Origin: Cololabis saira
Taxonomy: Eukaryota > Chordata > Actinopteri > Beloniformes > Belonidae
DNA: 64,000 nt
Direction of reading: 5' to 3'
NCBI RefSeq assembly: GCF_033807715.1
Contig: NC_084590.1
Location: 37,398,005 to 37,462,004 of the forward strand
Shown: positions 61,794 to 64,000 of the stretch, piece after piece
Layout: each line of letters starts with the position of its first letter
How positions within the stretch are numbered: the stretch's first letter is position 1
The notes under the pieces: model-generated
Told to the model about the DNA's origin: nothing
The model's database searches: none
The model's input: only the letters and a program-made list of their open reading frames with translations
Translations under genes and position numbers: made by a program

Positions 61794-62034
61794 CGTACCC
61801 TACGGCGTAGGCTCTGCGTTGATTTAAAAGGTCCCGCGGCAGGCTGGTGGGTCCAGAGCCTGCACAGCACCGCAGCACCGCCACCCGCACCGGCGCTCTC
61901 CGCCCTCGCCGGGATGGGGACTCCCGGCGAGGGCGGAGAGCGCCGGTGCGGGTGGCGGTGCTGCGGTGCTGCGGTGCTGCGGTGCTGCGGTGCTGCGTGC
62001 AGGCTCTGGAGCCACGGCTACGCCGTAGGGTACG
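61794..62034. repeat. Nested palindrome with 50-bp perfect inner arms
   Basis: The inner arms 61865-61914 and 61922-61971 are perfect reverse complements around a 7-base loop and are very GC-rich. Two outer pairs continue the symmetry: 61853-61864 with 61998-62009, and 61794-61810 with 62018-62034. Between the right inner and outer arms an 8-bp unit gctgcggt is repeated about five times. The structure would form a very stable hairpin as single-stranded DNA or RNA. Confidence 0.92.
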
Positions 62035-62449
62035 GTGTAGCCTACGGCATAGTGTATGCGGCGACGCGTATCATTCTGCGTTGGTGTAACGCGGAACCAT
62101 AAATCAGCCTTCAGTGTGTGCTCTGTGTGCTGACGCCGGGTTCCTCCGCCGAGACACAACTTTTGCGGTACGCGTTCATTGTTGTGTCTAAAAATTATGC
62201 GCAGTGCCGACCCAATCAGAAACGGTACAGATATTCTGTGATATTTTTTTATATTTGTAAAAAAATTAAATTATAAAAAAATAAAGGATCCCCATAACTT
62301 TGATTGGGTGGGCAGGACGCACGTTTGGGTGGGCAGAGCCCACCCCTGCCCCCCCCTAGAACCGGCCTCGATATCTTTCCTTCCTATATCTCTCAATATT
62401 CTCTTTAGTTCCAGCAAGTCACCAAAGATGTGTAGCACCCATGACCACT

Positions 62450-62454
<5 letters not shown>

Positions 62455-62505
<51 letters not shown>
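62455..62505. repeat. (GT)n microsatellite, about 50 bp
   Basis: Uninterrupted GT dinucleotides just right of the composite element. Confidence 0.97.
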
Positions 62506-62507
<2 letters not shown>

Positions 62508-64000
62508 CTGTGCCAGTGTGGGAGTGTGGGAGCTGATAGATTAGCAGGGGTGGAGGCCAATCTTCAATGCTCAGGTCACAGTGCGGTCAGATTTGGTGTG
62601 ACTGTGCTCTGTTAACTGTTTCAGTCAACCTTTAACCCCTCGAGGTTAAGTTGCCAGAGCCCCCCATGTTTGACTGGGCCATCAGGGTCATGATTGTTTT
62701 CACTGAACATCAACAGTGATTTAGAGGAAGTTAATGAGCTATTAGTCTTTGTCATGACTCACTCAACAAACGAAGTACAAGGGCATTACAAGCGGTACAT
62801 GCTGGAGACACCTACGATACAAAGCTCTTTGTTATAAGGCTGTCCAAACACACAAGTCCGACATCGCTGAGAGTCATTGACAGCTGGGGGAAACTTAAAA
62901 GGCCAAAACATGGATTTTCTATAGTGCAATCAGCTCTCTTGAGAGCTGTGGTGTCACTGGAATGGCAAGCAGCAATGCTACTCAGTAGAAGCTGTAATCT
63001 GTGTCAGACAGTCATTTTTTTTGTCTCTCTTCCTCACCCAAACTCTCCTCACAATGCTTGTTGAGCAAGAGCACAAGGCAAGGCAGATTGCATTAGTATG
63101 CAGCACAGAGACAGTGAATCAATGGAGTCTGGAGGGCTTTCCACTTTCTCTCCGTCACTTCCCTGGTATTAATGACCAGGAACCAGGGCTTGTCCACTCC
63201 CCTTGTGGCCACATACTAAATTATCAGTCGTGAATCAACACAGCATTTATAGGCTGCCACGTATTAAAGTAGCTCAATCTGCAAGGACAACGAGATCTTC
63301 TGTAAACTTCAGGATCACATGACACGTGAAAAAATTGGATCTGAGGAGTTCAATAACTTTATGATATTTTTGAGAAACAAGTGCACCCATCCGATCTGAT
63401 CTGGGTGTCAAGGTTAGATATTATTCCTGCCAAAGCCAAAACAAGGTAAACAACAAAAACTGAGCCACGTTTGAAAAATAAATTGAGTATTATTCAAACT
63501 GACATATAAAGTAAATTTTGAAATAATGAAAAGGTAAACAAACAGTAAAACTGGAGGGGGGAAAGAGGCTTTTAAAAATTTAAGCACAGCAGCAGGAGAC
63601 GTCACAGGATGACCTGTAATGGGAGAGAGGGGGAAGCAGAGGAGTGGTAAAAGCCTGATAAAATAAGAGACTGTAACCTCACTCCACTTGTCTGCCATCA
63701 AACAAAGAGATACTTTAGGGAGTGCATGAACGGTATCACAACATGCTGTGTGTAGCACTTGTTCCTAAACCCTGTGTCTGCTTCTCTATACACTTGTGAA
63801 AGCATAAAATAAAGCATTCACAAGGAATGATAACATTAAAAAACTGCTTAGTATTTGAGTTTGCAAGAGAAAATTGAGAAGACCAGACGTAGAAACGATG
63901 TCTACAACATAAAGACCGATGGTGGGGGCCAACTGTGAGAGAAACAGTGAACAGTGAATATTTTGCCAACAGTAATTACCAGCCTTTTAATCAGAAGCTT

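Larger units (their letters stand above)
61053..62370. mobile_element. Composite mobile element, 1.3 kb, flanked by 9-bp ATATCTTTC
   Basis: The left end AGGGCCGGATTTAGC and the right end TAGAACCGGCCTCG share inverted GGCCGG. Both are bordered by ATATCTTTC (61044-61052 and 62371-62379). A 9-bp duplication suggests a Mutator-like or related superfamily, but the inverted repeats are short. The interior holds gtgggcag/gcccaccc words near both ends, a LINE tail (61497-61580) and a large palindrome (61794-62034). I recognised no transposase. Confidence 0.65.
42409..64000 (-). other. robo2 long intron toward Ig1 (at least 21.6 kb, open at right edge)
   Basis: I searched both strands by eye for an Ig1 exon or signal-peptide exon and found none, so these lie further right. 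The stretch holds hAT-type elements (46444-47209, 50244-50682), a TA-flanked MITE (48896-49414), retroposon 3' ends near 56.0, 57.3, 57.5 and 61.5 kb, an unidentified CpG-rich block (58350-59060), a composite element (61053-62370) and two long (TG)n tracts. Between these, 42.4-46.4, 47.2-48.9, 50.7-52.3, 52.5-55.9, 59.1-61.0 and 62.5-64.0 kb show no gene. Confidence 0.7.

Noticed and set aside
61764..62159. Overlapping 80-112 codon frames on both strands
   Set aside because: They are produced by the GC-rich palindrome, which is stop-poor in all frames and reads similarly on both strands.
42409..64000. Search for the Ig1 or signal-peptide exon of robo2
   Set aside because: No segment with the expected cysteine-tryptophan-cysteine Ig pattern and flanking splice sites was found. 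The exons are presumed to be outside the window.

Overview
The window is vertebrate nuclear DNA, almost certainly from a ray-finned (teleost) fish. It is AT-rich and intron-dominated, with GT-AG introns, long dinucleotide microsatellites, and several transposon families with clean target-site duplications. No bacterial-style gene organisation is present. The teleost call is an inference from the compact introns (19 exons in about 42 kb) and from repeat types I recognise from fish genomes.

One protein-coding gene fills the left two thirds: the axon-guidance receptor gene robo2 (roundabout 2; zebrafish astray), on the minus strand. Nineteen constitutive exons and two very small phase-neutral cassette exons were placed by hand between 42408 (5' side) and 20 (3' side). 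They encode, in order, Ig2, Ig3, Ig4, Ig5, three fibronectin type III domains, the transmembrane helix and the first part of the cytoplasmic tail, including the CC1 motif. Splice phases agree at every junction and no exon carries a stop or frameshift, so the gene looks intact. The signal peptide and Ig1 exons lie beyond the right edge. The rest of the cytoplasmic tail lies beyond the left edge.

Region by region: 1-5.4 kb holds three cytoplasmic exons. 5.3-9.2 kb is an intron with a (TA)n tract, small tandem repeats, a piece of a hAT element and a 27-nt cassette exon. 9.9-15.2 kb holds the TM and FN3/FN2 exons. 16.8-20 kb holds the FN2/FN1/Ig5 exons. 22-29 kb holds Ig4 and Ig3b, with a 12-nt microexon between them. 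29-38 kb is a large intron with a Tc1 remnant and a hAT element carrying a transposase tail. 38-42.4 kb holds Ig3a, Ig2b and Ig2a, interrupted by MITEs and a LINE tail. 42.4-64 kb is the left part of a very long intron toward Ig1. It contains two more hAT-type elements, a TA-flanked MITE, several retroposon 3' ends, an unidentified CpG-rich block, and a composite element that includes a nested palindrome with 50-bp perfect arms.

The most interesting signals are two tiny cassette exons. The 12-nt microexon in the Ig3-Ig4 linker (27749-27760) has a downstream TGCATG and a YCAY cluster, as expected for RBFOX/NOVA-regulated neural splicing. The 27-nt juxtamembrane exon (9128-9154) encodes a peptide resembling the ROBO1-type SFTFTP segment. 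In addition, two copies of one hAT family lie in inverted orientation around exons Ig2a-Ig2b-Ig3a, a geometry that could favour back-splicing.
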